Below are positions 1 to 6,986 of a DNA stretch of 32,196 bases, in pieces. Below the pieces are notes generated by a model, which worked only from the letters and a program-made list of their open reading frames with translations, was not told where the DNA came from and did not search any database. The DNA lies in assembly GCA_902492275.1 (NCBI GenBank), contig CABUKW010000016.1, forward strand, positions 1 to 32,196. The letters are read 5' to 3'. Source of the DNA: an uncultured Peptococcaceae bacterium. Lineage in GTDB: Bacteria > Bacillota > Peptococcia > Peptococcales > Peptococcaceae. The position numbers and the translations under genes are program-made. How positions within the stretch are numbered: the first letter of the stretch is position 1; every line of letters starts with the position of its first letter.

Positions 1-394
1 TCCGCAGTCGATAATAGACGGTGGTTTTGAGCAGTCCTATCGTCGGTTGGTGCAGGATATGCAGCGGTTTCAGCAGCGCATTGCAGGGCATTATACCGGC
101 GGATTGTGGCGCTATTTTCTGTTGAATTGTCAGCAGGTTAAGGTGATTATCAGTACCAACGCCCGTATGGATTGCGGCATGTTGCAAGAGCGAATTTGCT
201 GCAATGCCCAGTGGGAAATCAATCGGATTGCAGTGGCTAAGTTGGAGGAGTTGCGCAAGTTATCCGATATTTTATATCAGTATGCGGTGCCGTCCTGTGT
301 GTATGGCGCTTGTAAAGAGGGCAAAATGACTTGTGGCAGGGCTGCCGAAATGCGGGCCAAATACCGCATAGAGGAACAGGCAGAGTCCCAATAA
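1..394 (+). CDS. thyX: FAD-dependent thymidylate synthase ThyX, C-terminal part (5' end outside window)
   Basis: The reading frame is open from base 2, so the gene starts before the window; about 130 C-terminal residues are visible. ThyX makes dTMP from dUMP with methylene-tetrahydrofolate and reduced FAD. The family signature is visible: NAR followed about ten residues later by ER and then CCNAQWEI, which is the flavin and dUMP-binding helix with its conserved arginine and AQWEI. A further family-typical tail is CVYGACKEGKMTCG, a Cys-rich C-terminus seen in clostridial ThyX. It sits directly upstream of rlmB and yacP, the usual neighbours in clostridial genomes, with only 50 bases to rlmB, so it is probably cotranscribed with them. 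Identification rests on these motifs and on context; the N-terminal RHR motif cannot be checked here. Confidence 0.85.
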   Translation, partial: PQSIIDGGFEQSYRRLVQDMQRFQQRIAGHYTGGLWRYFLLNCQQVKVIISTNARMDCGMLQERICCNAQWEINRIAVAKLEELRKLSDILYQYAVPSCVYGACKEGKMTCGRAAEMRAKYRIEEQAESQ

Positions 395-444
395 TACCTA
401 TCAAGTGCGTGTTGAATAAATAAAAGATATCAAAGGAGTATACA

Positions 445-1179
445 ATGGGAGATATATTCGGGCGCAATCCGGTTATGGAAGCGTTGAAATCAGATAGAAC
501 AATTAATAAAATCTGGCTGGTGAAGGGAGAGCAAAAGGGATCCATTCGGGAAATTTTGGCGCTGGCAAAAGAAAAACGAATTGCTATGCAGTTCGTAGAG
601 CGCAGCAAGCTGGATAGTATGTTTCCCCATGAAAATCATCAGGGGGTGGCTGCTTCTATTGCAGCTGCCGATTATGTGGAGTGGCAGGATATTATTGACG
701 CTGCCAGAGCAAAGGGCGAGGACCCGCTGCTGGTAATTTTGGATGAATTGGAGGACCCCCATAACTTAGGCGCGATTTTGCGCAGCGTAGACGCTGTTGG
801 CGCCCATGGCGTGATTATTCCCAAACGGCGGGCTGTGCCGCTGACAGACGGTGTGGCGAAGGCTTCGGCGGGCGCCATTGAGCATGTGCCGGTGGCTCGA
901 GTGAGCAATGTGGTGCAGGTGATGAAGGAACTGCAAAAGCAGGGTATTTGGATTGCAGGGGCTGATATGCACGGCCAATATTTGCATAAACAGGATTTGA
1001 CCGGTCCACTAGCCATTGTCATTGGCAGCGAAGGCAAAGGCTTGGGCAAGTTGGTGCGCGAAAGCTGCGATTACATCGTTTCCATTCCAATGCAAGGAAA
1101 AATCAATTCTCTGAATGCTTCTGTGGCAGCCGGTGTGCTGCTGTATGAAGTATATCGACAACGGAATGCAGGCAAATAG
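445..1179 (+). CDS. rlmB: 23S rRNA (guanosine-2'-O-)-methyltransferase RlmB / TrmH family
   Basis: This 244-residue SpoU/TrmH-family protein transfers a methyl group from SAM to a ribose 2'-OH in 23S rRNA. The N-terminal substrate-binding domain opens with GRNPVMEAL (residues 5-13). The three SPOUT motifs follow: motif 1 DPHNLGAILRS (about 103-113) with its Asn and Arg, motif 2 IVIGSEGKGL (about 191-200), and motif 3 IPMQGKINSLNASVAAGV (about 214-231), which form the knotted SAM site. The length is normal for the family. AAAGGAG lies 8 bases before the ATG. It is followed after two bases by yacP, so the two are translationally linked. The exact rRNA or tRNA target cannot be proved from sequence, but the thyX-rlmB-yacP-sigH order favours RlmB. 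Confidence 0.92.
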   Translation: MGDIFGRNPVMEALKSDRTINKIWLVKGEQKGSIREILALAKEKRIAMQFVERSKLDSMFPHENHQGVAASIAAADYVEWQDIIDAARAKGEDPLLVILDELEDPHNLGAILRSVDAVGAHGVIIPKRRAVPLTDGVAKASAGAIEHVPVARVSNVVQVMKELQKQGIWIAGADMHGQYLHKQDLTGPLAIVIGSEGKGLGKLVRESCDYIVSIPMQGKINSLNASVAAGVLLYEVYRQRNAGK

Positions 1180-1181
1180 TC

Positions 1182-1691
1182 ATGAAGGAATATCTAATCG
1201 TAGATGGCTATAATATCATCGGTGCCTGGCCAGAATTGCAAGCCCTGAAGGAGGAAAATCTGGAACACGCTAGGGCTCGGCTTATTGAGATTTTATCGGT
1301 ACATGCGGCGCTGAGCAAGCGGAAAATTATTCTGGTGTTTGACGCCTATCAGGTAAAAAAGAACAGCGGGTCTCGCGAGCTGATACAAGGGATAGAAGTG
1401 ATTTACACCAAAGAAAATGTAACGGCTGATATGGCCATTGAACGCTTGGCAGCGCAAATTCCCAAGCATCAGAAGGTGTTCGTGGCTACATCGGACCGTT
1501 TGCAGCAGGAAACCATCTGGGGCAAGGGTGCTTTTCGGATTTCAGCCTTGGAATTAAAACGGGAAGTAGAGTTGACCGTGAAAGAACATAAACCACATTA
1601 TACGCCAAAGTTGTATGTGTCCAACCGATTGGAGGACCGGATTGATCCAGAAGTGAGAAAGAAACTGGAAAATTTATCTAAAAATTCTTAA
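1182..1691 (+). CDS. yacP: YacP-like NYN-domain ribonuclease (Rae1-type)
   Basis: This 169-residue protein belongs to the YacP/NYN (PIN-like) family, whose Bacillus member Rae1 cleaves mRNA in the ribosomal A site. The acidic PIN-like core is visible: VDGYNI (D8, N11), VFDAY (D near 53), ENVTADMAIE (about 78-87) and VATSDR (about 101-106), the metal-binding positions of the fold. The C-terminal basic segment (from about residue 130) could bind RNA or ribosome. The ATG follows the rlmB stop by two bases. Downstream sigH has its own promoter that begins just after the yacP stop, so the upstream operon may end here, although no terminator is seen. The ribosome-linked role is family knowledge, not visible here. 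Confidence 0.88.
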   Translation: MKEYLIVDGYNIIGAWPELQALKEENLEHARARLIEILSVHAALSKRKIILVFDAYQVKKNSGSRELIQGIEVIYTKENVTADMAIERLAAQIPKHQKVFVATSDRLQQETIWGKGAFRISALELKREVELTVKEHKPHYTPKLYVSNRLEDRIDPEVRKKLENLSKNS

Positions 1692-1697
1692 GCTTTC

Positions 1698-1726
1698 TTG
1701 ACAATTGGAAATTGACAGATTATAAT
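1698..1726 (+). promoter_or_regulatory. sigH promoter
   Basis: A perfect vegetative promoter: TTGACA at 1698-1703, a 17-base spacer, and TATAAT at 1721-1726, starting 7 bases after the yacP stop. It gives sigH its own transcription start, about 20 bases before its ribosome binding site. Confidence 0.85.
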
Positions 1727-1755
1727 TATGGTAAAAAGTGGAAAGGGGCGGAGAG

Positions 1756-2415
1756 ATGGAACAGACAGCACAATCTATCATTATGGAGCAAATGGAACTG
1801 GAACATCTGACCGATGAAGAAATTGCAGACCTGGCGAAACACGGAAATGTAGAAGCCTTGGAATATCTGATCAATAAATATAAAAATTTTGTGCGAGCCA
1901 AAGCCAGAACTTACTTTTTAATTGGTGCAGACAGGGAAGATATTATTCAAGAAGGCATGATTGGGCTATATAAAGCAATTCGGGATTATCGCTGTGACAG
2001 ACAGGCTTCCTTCCGCGCCTTTGCGGAAATTTGTGTGACGCGGCAAATCATTACAGCTATAAAAACAGCCACACGGCAGAAACATATCCCGTTGAACTCC
2101 TATATTTCCTTGAATAAACCTGTATTTGATGAAGAGTCGGAGCGCACCTTAGGCGAAGTGGTGACCACCGACAAAGCCAGCAATCCGGAGGATTTGTTTA
2201 TCAATCAGGAGAATTTATTGGATATTGAGAGTACCATGCACCGCATTTTAAGCCCACTGGAGCAAGAAGTGGTGGCATTGTATCTGGAAGGGAAATCTTA
2301 TGTAGAGATTGCACAGCAGCTCAATCGCCATGTAAAGTCGGTGGATAATGCTTTGCAGCGCGTAAAGAGAAAGCTGGAGCAATATTTGGAGAAACGGGAA
2401 GAACGGACAAAATAA
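1756..2415 (+). CDS. sigH: RNA polymerase sigma-H factor (Spo0H)
   Basis: This is a sigma-70-family factor of 219 residues, the normal SigH length. In Bacillus SigH directs early sporulation and stationary-phase genes. Region 2 is visible as a stretch containing REDIIQEGMIGLYKAIRDY (the DxxQE core-binding motif), and region 4 as a C-terminal helix-turn-helix with SYVEIAQQLNRHVKSVDNAL. I use the ATG at 1756 because GAAAGGGGCGG lies just before it; the in-frame GTG at 1738 would place that ribosome binding site inside the coding region. The gene has its own consensus promoter (1698-1726). Its position after rlmB-yacP is typical, but the rpmG-secE-nusG genes usually found after it in many Bacillota are replaced here by tRNA genes. 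Confidence 0.93.
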   Translation: MEQTAQSIIMEQMELEHLTDEEIADLAKHGNVEALEYLINKYKNFVRAKARTYFLIGADREDIIQEGMIGLYKAIRDYRCDRQASFRAFAEICVTRQIITAIKTATRQKHIPLNSYISLNKPVFDEESERTLGEVVTTDKASNPEDLFINQENLLDIESTMHRILSPLEQEVVALYLEGKSYVEIAQQLNRHVKSVDNALQRVKRKLEQYLEKREERTK

Positions 2416-2440
2416 AAAAATCAAAAAAAATCAAAAAAAC
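2411..2440 (+). promoter_or_regulatory. Phased A-tract UP-like element before the tRNA promoter
   Basis: Three A-tracts (7, 8 and 7 adenines) separated by TC and repeated about every 10 bases lie directly upstream of the -35 at 2443. This helical phasing predicts intrinsic bending and resembles the UP elements of stable-RNA promoters. It starts right at the sigH stop codon. Confidence 0.6.
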
Positions 2441-2442
2441 TG

Positions 2443-2471
2443 TTGACAGGCAGGTCCTGTCTATGTATAAT
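2443..2471 (+). promoter_or_regulatory. tRNA operon promoter
   Basis: TTGACA at 2443-2448, a 17-base spacer and TATAAT at 2466-2471: full consensus at both boxes. The first tRNA starts 22 bases after the -10 box. This is the expected strength for a stable-RNA operon. Confidence 0.88.
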
Positions 2472-2493
2472 ATCATGTGTTGGCGATAATTTT

Positions 2494-2575
2494 GGAGGGG
2501 TTCCCGAGTGGCCAAAGGGGACGGACTGTAAATCCGTTGGCTCCGCCTTCGAAGGTTCGAATCCTTCTCCCTCCA
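2494..2575 (+). tRNA. tRNA-Tyr (anticodon GTA)
   Basis: Class II tRNA of 82 bases with a long variable arm. Acceptor GGAGGGG pairs with TCCCTCC (last pair G-U). The anticodon stem ACGGA/TCCGT encloses the loop CTGTAAA, with anticodon GTA at 2528-2530. The T-arm is GAAGG-TTCGAAT-CCTTC and the discriminator is A. The CCA end is not encoded. Confidence 0.95.
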
Positions 2576-2585
2576 CTTTTTCCAT

Positions 2586-2661
2586 CGCGGGATGGAGCAG
2601 TTGGTAGCTCGTCGGGCTCATAACCCGAAGGCCGGAGGTTCGAGTCCTTCTCCCGCAACCA
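2586..2661 (+). tRNA. Initiator tRNA-fMet (anticodon CAT)
   Basis: It carries initiator hallmarks: the first base C faces A72 (unpaired 1-72 position) and the anticodon stem has the run of three G-C pairs (CGGG/CCCG). The anticodon CAT is at 2619-2621. The sequence AGCTCGTCGGGCTCATAACC matches bacterial initiator tRNAs. CCA is encoded at 2659-2661. Confidence 0.95.
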
Positions 2662-2664
2662 TTT

Positions 2665-2737
2665 GCTTGTATAGCTCAGTCGGTAGAGCGTTACCTTGGT
2701 AAGGTAAAGGTCACCAGTTCGATTCTGGTTACAAGCT
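2665..2737 (+). tRNA. tRNA-Thr (anticodon GGT)
   Basis: 73 bases. Acceptor GCTTGTA pairs with TACAAGC. The anticodon stem TTACC/GGTAA encloses TTGGTAA, with anticodon GGT at 2698-2700. The T-arm is CCAG-TTCGATT-CTGG, with discriminator T and no encoded CCA. It starts 4 bases after the initiator tRNA, so it is processed from the same transcript. Confidence 0.95.
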
Positions 2738-2749
2738 TTATCCTTTTAT

Positions 2750-2823
2750 GGCGGCATAGCTCAGCTGGCTAGAGCATACGGTTCATACCCGTAGTGTCCG
2801 GGGTTCAAGTCCCTGTGCCGCCA
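2750..2823 (+). tRNA. Elongator tRNA-Met (anticodon CAT)
   Basis: 74 bases. Acceptor GGCGGCA pairs with TGCCGCC. The anticodon stem TACGG/CCGTA encloses TTCATAC, with CAT at 2784-2786. The body closely resembles Bacillus elongator Met tRNA. A CAT anticodon could also belong to a lysidine-modified tRNA-Ile2, but the D-arm and anticodon arm fit elongator Met better. CCA is not encoded. Confidence 0.9.
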
Positions 2824-2831
2824 CTACTTTC

Positions 2832-2859
2832 AGAGTCCGAGAAATCGGACTCTTTTTTT
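2832..2859 (+). terminator. Terminator of the tRNA operon
   Basis: A perfect 9-bp stem AGAGTCCGA/TCGGACTCT with a GAAA tetraloop, followed by a run of T from 2852. It ends the tRNA transcript 8 bases after the last tRNA. Confidence 0.95.
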
Positions 2860-2960
2860 ATTTTACAGGCAAATGGTTGAAACATTCGTCTATCTCATTT
2901 TCAGATGCAGATTGGAAGTGATTTTTAGCGGCATGTTCCAAAAAGAGCATACCGTTTTTG

Positions 2961-2990
2961 TTGACTATATTTATTTTTGTTGCCTATAAA
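2961..2990 (+). promoter_or_regulatory. Possible second promoter upstream of the cupin operon
   Basis: TTGACT at 2961-2966 and TATAAA at 2985-2990, with an 18-base spacer. It could give a basal transcript reading through the regulated promoter at 3040-3070. Apart from this and the elements listed at 3005-3070, the 304 bases between the last tRNA and the cupin gene hold only the tRNA terminator and no gene that I can see. Confidence 0.35.
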
Positions 2991-3004
2991 TGATAGAATA
3001 AAAT

Positions 3005-3036
3005 TGCAAAAAAACTGCAAAAAAACTGCAAAAAAC
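3005..3036 (+). repeat. Tandem 11-bp A-tract repeats
   Basis: Three tandem copies of TGCAAAAAAAC (3005-3015, 3016-3026, and a 10-base copy at 3027-3036). They end 3 bases before the -35 box of the MerR-type promoter. The helically phased A-tracts predict curvature or an UP-like contact. Confidence 0.8.
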
Positions 3037-3039
3037 CTC

Positions 3040-3070
3040 TTGACTTAAAGTTTGCTTTAAGTAGTATGCT
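3040..3070 (+). promoter_or_regulatory. MerR-type promoter with 19-bp spacer and operator dyad
   Basis: TTGACT at 3040-3045 and TATGCT at 3065-3070 are 19 bases apart, the over-long spacing typical of MerR-activated promoters. The perfect dyad ACTTAAAG-tttg-CTTTAAGT (3043-3062) lies in the spacer. The same geometry recurs at 10772-10802 next to a merR gene. It should drive the cupin, alcohol dehydrogenase and decarboxylase-like genes. Confidence 0.75.
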
Positions 3071-3127
3071 TATTGCAGAACACTTCTTACAGATACAAAG
3101 TAAAAACATGATGGAGGTTATAGAAAG

Positions 3128-3559
3128 ATGAATTCAGAACAAGTGAAAAAAGAATTAGGGGCAGGCGCAGTGTTTCCAATCGGTGAAACCAATGACGCTT
3201 TTGCGCAATATTTTATCGGGCAAAGCTATCTGAGTATGTTAAGTCTGGAACAGGTGGCAATCGGCAATGTTACCTTTGAACCGGGTTGCCGCAACAATTG
3301 GCACATTCATCAGGCAGAAGCAGGCGGCGGACAAATTTTGCTGGTGACGGCAGGCAGGGGCTATTATCAGGAATGGGGAAAACCGGCGCAAGAACTGCAT
3401 CCGGGCGATGTGGTCAACATTCCGGCCGGCGTAAAGCATTGGCATGGCGCAGCGAAGGATAGCTGGTTCGCCCATTTGGCGGTGGAAGTGCCGGCAGAGC
3501 ATGGCCATACAGAATGGTGCGAGGCGGTTACAGACGCAGAATATGCAAAGCTGAACTAA
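3128..3559 (+). CDS. Single-domain cupin protein
   Basis: This 143-residue cytosolic cupin (small beta-barrel) has motif 1 as WHIHQAEAGGGQILL (H59, H61, Q69) and motif 2 as PAGVKHWHG (H104, with H106 nearby), the three-His plus Gln metal site common in this subfamily. No signal peptide is seen. Such cupins often occur beside, or fused to, carboxymuconolactone-decarboxylase domains, and here one follows two genes downstream. GGAGG lies 10 bases before the ATG. The gene is first behind a MerR-type promoter, so it probably takes part in a response to an electrophile, aldehyde or other small toxic molecule. The reaction is unknown; it could be an isomerase, dioxygenase or non-catalytic binder. 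Confidence 0.85.
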   Translation: MNSEQVKKELGAGAVFPIGETNDAFAQYFIGQSYLSMLSLEQVAIGNVTFEPGCRNNWHIHQAEAGGGQILLVTAGRGYYQEWGKPAQELHPGDVVNIPAGVKHWHGAAKDSWFAHLAVEVPAEHGHTEWCEAVTDAEYAKLN

Positions 3560-3653
3560 TCAGGAGCTATTAAAGCTTGTTTTGACACGGATGATTTGGA
3601 AGCTAGGTATTTGTGCATGGCACAAGAATGAAATGATTTAGGAGGCATTTATC

Positions 3654-4820
3654 ATGTTAGGAAATTTTGTTTACTCTAATCCAACCAAGTTGTATTTTGG
3701 CGAGGATTCTCTGCAATTTTTAAAGGACGAACTGCAAAATTACGGCAAGACCGTTATGCTGGTCTATGGCGGCGGTTCCATTAAGAAAAACGGCATCTAT
3801 GACGCAGTGGTACAGATTTTGCAGGAATGCGGCAAGGATATTGTGGAAGACGCCGGCGTTATGCCCAATCCGACAGTCGAAAAATTATACGAGGGCTGCA
3901 AGATTGCCAGAGAACATCAGGTAGATTTGATTTTGGCTGTAGGCGGCGGCTCGGTGTGCGACTATTCCAAGGCGGTATCGGTTTCCGCCTATTGCGAGGA
4001 AGACCCATGGGATAAATATTATCTGCGCATGGAGGACGTCGATAACAAAATCATTCCAGTGGGCTGCGTGCTGACCATGGTAGGAACCGGCTCGGAAATG
4101 AACGGCGGATCGGTCATCACCAACCATGCCAGCAAATTGAAAATTGGCCATGTCTTTGGCGACAACGTATTTCCCAAGTTTTCGATTTTAAATCCGCGCT
4201 ACACCTATACGCTGCCCCGCTATCAGATGACAGCCGGATTTTTCGACATCATGTCCCATATTCTGGAGCAGTATTTCTCTGGAACCGACGACAACACTTC
4301 CGATTACATCATGGAAGGGCTGCTGAAATCGTTGATACACAGCTCGGAAATTGCCGTGCAGGATCCGGAAAATTATGAAGCCCGCAGCAATATTATGTGG
4401 ATCGCCACCTGGGCGCTGAATACGCTGGTGGCTATGGGAAAAACCACCGACTGGATGGTTCACATGATTGGGCAATCCATCGGCGCCTATACCGACGCTA
4501 CCCACGGTATGACCCTGTCGGCCGTTTCCATGGCGTACTATCGTTATATCATGCCCTATGGGCTGGAAAAATTCAAACGCTACGCCATCAACGTGTGGAA
4601 CGTCGACCCGACCGGTAAGACCGATACGGAAATCGCAGCGGAAGGATTGGATTGCATGGAAGCCTATATGAAACGCATTGGTCTGATCATGCACATCGGG
4701 GAACTGGGCGTTACCGACGATATGCTGGAGGGCATTGCCAAAGGCTCTTTTATTATGGACGGCGGCTATAAGGTGTTGACCCAGGAAGAAATTGTGCAGA
4801 TTTTAAAGGCCAGTATGTAA
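3654..4820 (+). CDS. Iron-containing alcohol dehydrogenase (BDH/YqhD type), copy 1
   Basis: This 388-residue group III alcohol dehydrogenase reduces aldehydes or oxidises alcohols with NAD(P)H. The nucleotide-binding N-domain shows GGGSIKKNG (39-47) and GGGS (97-100). The metal site is complete: D198, H202, H270 and H284, matching the DxxxH and the two histidines 14 residues apart of FucO and YqhD. GGAGG precedes the ATG. It lies between the cupin and the decarboxylase-like gene behind the MerR-type promoter. A paralogue with the same layout is at 11580-12749. The GGGSIK motif is typical of NADPH-preferring BDH/YqhD members, but the physiological substrate cannot be read from the sequence. 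Confidence 0.93.
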   Translation: MLGNFVYSNPTKLYFGEDSLQFLKDELQNYGKTVMLVYGGGSIKKNGIYDAVVQILQECGKDIVEDAGVMPNPTVEKLYEGCKIAREHQVDLILAVGGGSVCDYSKAVSVSAYCEEDPWDKYYLRMEDVDNKIIPVGCVLTMVGTGSEMNGGSVITNHASKLKIGHVFGDNVFPKFSILNPRYTYTLPRYQMTAGFFDIMSHILEQYFSGTDDNTSDYIMEGLLKSLIHSSEIAVQDPENYEARSNIMWIATWALNTLVAMGKTTDWMVHMIGQSIGAYTDATHGMTLSAVSMAYYRYIMPYGLEKFKRYAINVWNVDPTGKTDTEIAAEGLDCMEAYMKRIGLIMHIGELGVTDDMLEGIAKGSFIMDGGYKVLTQEEIVQILKASM

Positions 4821-4876
4821 GCAATTACCATAGTTCAGATAGCTTTTGTTAGTGGCAGGAGAATGGAGTGATAGCA

Positions 4877-5632
4877 ATGGCAATTTCCGATTTTGCCAAG
4901 CAATACCATGAAAAAATGTTTCCCGGATATCGTTCTGGGTTTTTGGATACTGACGCGGAATTTCTGGAACGGTTTGATAACTTTGCCTTCGATGAGGTGG
5001 CGCGGCATGGCAATTTAGACGATAAAACGCGATTCTTGGCGATTTTGGCGGCTTTGGTGGGCTGTCAGGGCAAAGAGGAATTTGAAGTCATGCTGCCTGC
5101 GGCGCTGCGTTTTGGCGTGACGCCGGTGGAAGTAAAAGAAATGGTATATCAGGCGGTAGCTTATTTGGGGATTGGCCGAGTATTTCCATTTTTGCAGCTT
5201 ACCAATCAGGTGTTGACGCAGCAGGGCGTATCGCTGCCCTTAGCGGGGCAGGCGACCACCACCATGGAGAATCGCCGAGAAGCCGGTACCCAGGTGCAGG
5301 TGGACATTTTTGGCGCTCAAATGGAAAATTTCTGGCAGTCCGGTCCAGAGGAAAGCAGGCATATCAATTTATGGCTGGCCGCCAATTGCTTTGGCGATTA
5401 TTACACCCGTACCGGGCTGGATTATCAGCAGCGGGAGATGATTACCTTCTGCTTTCTGGCGGCGCAGGGCGGCTGTGAACCGCAGCTGACCAGCCATGCA
5501 GCGGCCAATATGAGAATTGGCAACGACAAAGACTTTTTGATTGCGATTACCTCCCAGCTGGTGCCTTATATCGGATATCCCCGTTGTCTGAATGCACTGC
5601 GCTGTGTGGAGCAAGCGGCGCAAGGTCAGTGA
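4877..5632 (+). CDS. Carboxymuconolactone decarboxylase-like protein, two domains
   Basis: This 251-residue all-helical protein contains two CMD/AhpD-like repeats, roughly residues 25-105 (with the segment TRFLAILAALVGCQGKEEFE) and 160-245 (REMITFCFLAAQGGCEPQL). The classic AhpD CxxC redox pair is absent, which points to the decarboxylase/TfuA-like branch rather than peroxiredoxin recycling. I chose the ATG at 4877, with GGAG 8 bases upstream; an in-frame GTG at 4868 would add three residues. It is the last gene of the cupin-ADH-CMD unit and is followed by a strong terminator hairpin. Cupin and CMD domains often act together in small-molecule detoxification, but the substrate is unknown. Confidence 0.85.
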   Translation: MAISDFAKQYHEKMFPGYRSGFLDTDAEFLERFDNFAFDEVARHGNLDDKTRFLAILAALVGCQGKEEFEVMLPAALRFGVTPVEVKEMVYQAVAYLGIGRVFPFLQLTNQVLTQQGVSLPLAGQATTTMENRREAGTQVQVDIFGAQMENFWQSGPEESRHINLWLAANCFGDYYTRTGLDYQQREMITFCFLAAQGGCEPQLTSHAAANMRIGNDKDFLIAITSQLVPYIGYPRCLNALRCVEQAAQGQ

Positions 5633-5680
5633 GAATCCATATTGCCAGTTCCACAGCAGTTAGAGAAAACCAAAATAAAA

Positions 5681-5730
5681 TTAGCCATGATATCTATTTT
5701 TCGTTCAGATATCATGGCTAACAATTTTTT
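5681..5730. terminator. Bidirectional terminator between convergent units
   Basis: A perfect 15-bp stem TTAGCCATGATATCT/AGATATCATGGCTAA (5681-5695 and 5707-5721) with an 11-base loop, and a T-run at 5725-5730. The minus-strand side reads into TTTTATTTTG, so it can end the cupin operon and also the minus-strand gene that follows. Confidence 0.85.
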
Positions 5731-5733
5731 CAT

Positions 5734-5767
5734 GCAGATTTACATAGCTAGTATTATACGAAGTTAT
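5734..5767. other. loxP-like sequence with one perfect 13-bp arm
   Basis: TATACGAAGTTAT at 5755-5767 is identical to one 13-bp arm of phage P1 loxP. The eight bases before it, GCTAGTAT, share the outer GC and AT with the loxP spacer GCATACAT, and the three bases before those (ATA) also match. The rest of the opposite arm (5734-5743) matches poorly, so this is not an intact lox site. Confidence 0.35.
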
Positions 5768-5788
5768 CGGGTTGAAATTCACAACAAT

Positions 5789-6145
5789 CTAACACTGGGA
5801 ACGGACCATACCGTTCATCTTCCACAGTTCCTTGTTGATACTCCCCCATACCCGTACAACTAAACCAATTTCGCAGTTTTTAAGCCGTGTTTCAATTTCC
5901 TTACCAGTCCGTATCGTTCGTTCTGTAACTACAAGCTTTATGGGTTCCCTATCTATACCTGAAAAAGAATCTAGTTCAAACTGCAATCCTGCTGCCGTTT
6001 GCTCATAGGATATGATAGTTCCCCTAAACTCTTTGGTAAGCATATGTTGATTTTCTGGTATTGGTGTTGGGAAACTCAGGTTAAACATCCGCCAAATAAG
6101 CCATACTAAAAATAATACATAGAGAACTTTTGACCGTTTTTTCAT
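5789..6145 (-). CDS. Small membrane-anchored or secreted protein of unknown function
   Basis: I do not recognise a family for this 118-residue protein. It has a basic N-terminus (MKKRSK), a single hydrophobic segment at about residues 7-24, then a short soluble domain of alternating beta strands ending in KMNGMVRSQC; the pattern could suit an OB-like fold, but that is a guess. It probably faces outside, held by the uncleaved N-terminal helix. It lies last in the AT-rich minus-strand block of secreted proteins, 231 bases downstream of the stalk-domain gene and just before the bidirectional terminator at 5681-5730. No clear ribosome binding site is seen before the ATG, so the start is less certain. 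Confidence 0.55.
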   Translation of the reverse strand: MKKRSKVLYVLFLVWLIWRMFNLSFPTPIPENQHMLTKEFRGTIISYEQTAAGLQFELDSFSGIDREPIKLVVTERTIRTGKEIETRLKNCEIGLVVRVWGSINKELWKMNGMVRSQC

Positions 6146-6252
6146 TGTAAAGTTATGCCCTGATTACATCGTTATTGTTGTTGTGTAACTTATATCGTTT
6201 GCAGATGTGTAAATCCACTGATATTTTCGTTGGTTTCTTCATAAATAATTCC

Positions 6253-6282
6253 TTCATTAAATTAATTCCTCAATTTAATGAA
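6253..6282. repeat. 11-bp inverted repeat in intergenic region
   Basis: TTCATTAAATT (6253-6263) and AATTTAATGAA (6272-6282) form a perfect dyad with an 8-base centre, between the stalk-domain gene and the small membrane-protein gene. It could be an operator or a weak transcript hairpin. Nothing else is visible in the 231-base gap. Confidence 0.5.
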
Positions 6283-6376
6283 CTTAAGATAACAAATTTA
6301 TAATTTTTTATCTCATGATATTGTTAATTTAGAAAAATAGTCTAAACCTATACCCCCCTCATCAATATAACTGCTT

Positions 6377-6964
6377 TCATTCTACATGATATAGTAAATC
6401 ATCAGATACAGTTGTAATTTCCAAACCTGTAGTATCGAAATAGTATCTTCCATGTAATTGTTTTACAATTAATTCTGACGTTATTGGCATATAGGTTATA
6501 AATGCATATTCTAATAAAGGATAGTCCATATTGGGCGCAGCAATAATTGTGCCATTAATTTTTAGTGTCTTATTACTCTTTATTACTGATGATAAGTTTC
6601 TCTGAAAATTTTCAGGATTAGGAGGTGCGATAGTTTCTGGAATATATTCCTCTATTATAGGTATATCGGCTTGACATAATACAATTTCATCCTCACTGTT
6701 CGTTTTTACTTCTTGTAAATTCAAAAGTTTTTTGCTTGCATCAGTTATCGGATAATATACAATATCATGGTATAAAAATAATGGAAACATAGCATTTTCT
6801 TGATTATGTTTTACTGAAAAAATGGATCCATTAATTGTGATGGTAAAATCGGGAAAACAAGTAGATTGAGTAGACGTTTCTTTTACTGGCAGTATTTGAA
6901 GAAACGACAAACCACTGATGCATAATAAAATTGCTACTACACCAAACCATTTTATTTTCCTCAT
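6377..6964 (-). CDS. Secreted protein with two copper-amine-oxidase-N-like stalk repeats
   Basis: This 195-residue protein has a signal peptide or anchor (residues 1-27, MRKIKWFG then a hydrophobic core). Two repeats resemble the copper amine oxidase N-terminal 'stalk' domain common in secreted clostridial proteins: ITINGSIFSVKHN with LYHDIVYYPIT (about 47-75), and LKINGTIIAAPNMDYPLLEY with ITYMPIT (about 134-163). The NG-turn and the YxP strand are the recognisable parts; the match is by eye. GGGAAGGA lies 5 bases before the ATG. It is third in the minus-strand run DUF6147, unknown secreted protein, stalk protein, with a large hairpin just upstream (6987-7039). It probably binds or scaffolds something at the cell surface. 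Confidence 0.6.
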   Translation of the reverse strand: MRKIKWFGVVAILLCISGLSFLQILPVKETSTQSTCFPDFTITINGSIFSVKHNQENAMFPLFLYHDIVYYPITDASKKLLNLQEVKTNSEDEIVLCQADIPIIEEYIPETIAPPNPENFQRNLSSVIKSNKTLKINGTIIAAPNMDYPLLEYAFITYMPITSELIVKQLHGRYYFDTTGLEITTVSDDLLYHVE

Positions 6965-6986
6965 ATAAATCCTTCCCTAAATTATT

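Noticed and set aside
2321..2658. Minus-strand frames over the tRNA genes
   Set aside because: They are antisense to well-formed tRNAs and have no independent support.
2750..2823. tRNA-Ile2 (lysidine) instead of Met
   Set aside because: The body closely follows Bacillus elongator tRNA-Met.
5734..5767. Functional lox recombination site
   Set aside because: Only one arm is intact; the other arm matches at about half the positions, and no recombinase gene is in the window.
5642..5863. Plus-strand 73-residue frame after the CMD gene
   Set aside because: It runs through the strong terminator hairpin and into the opposite-strand gene.
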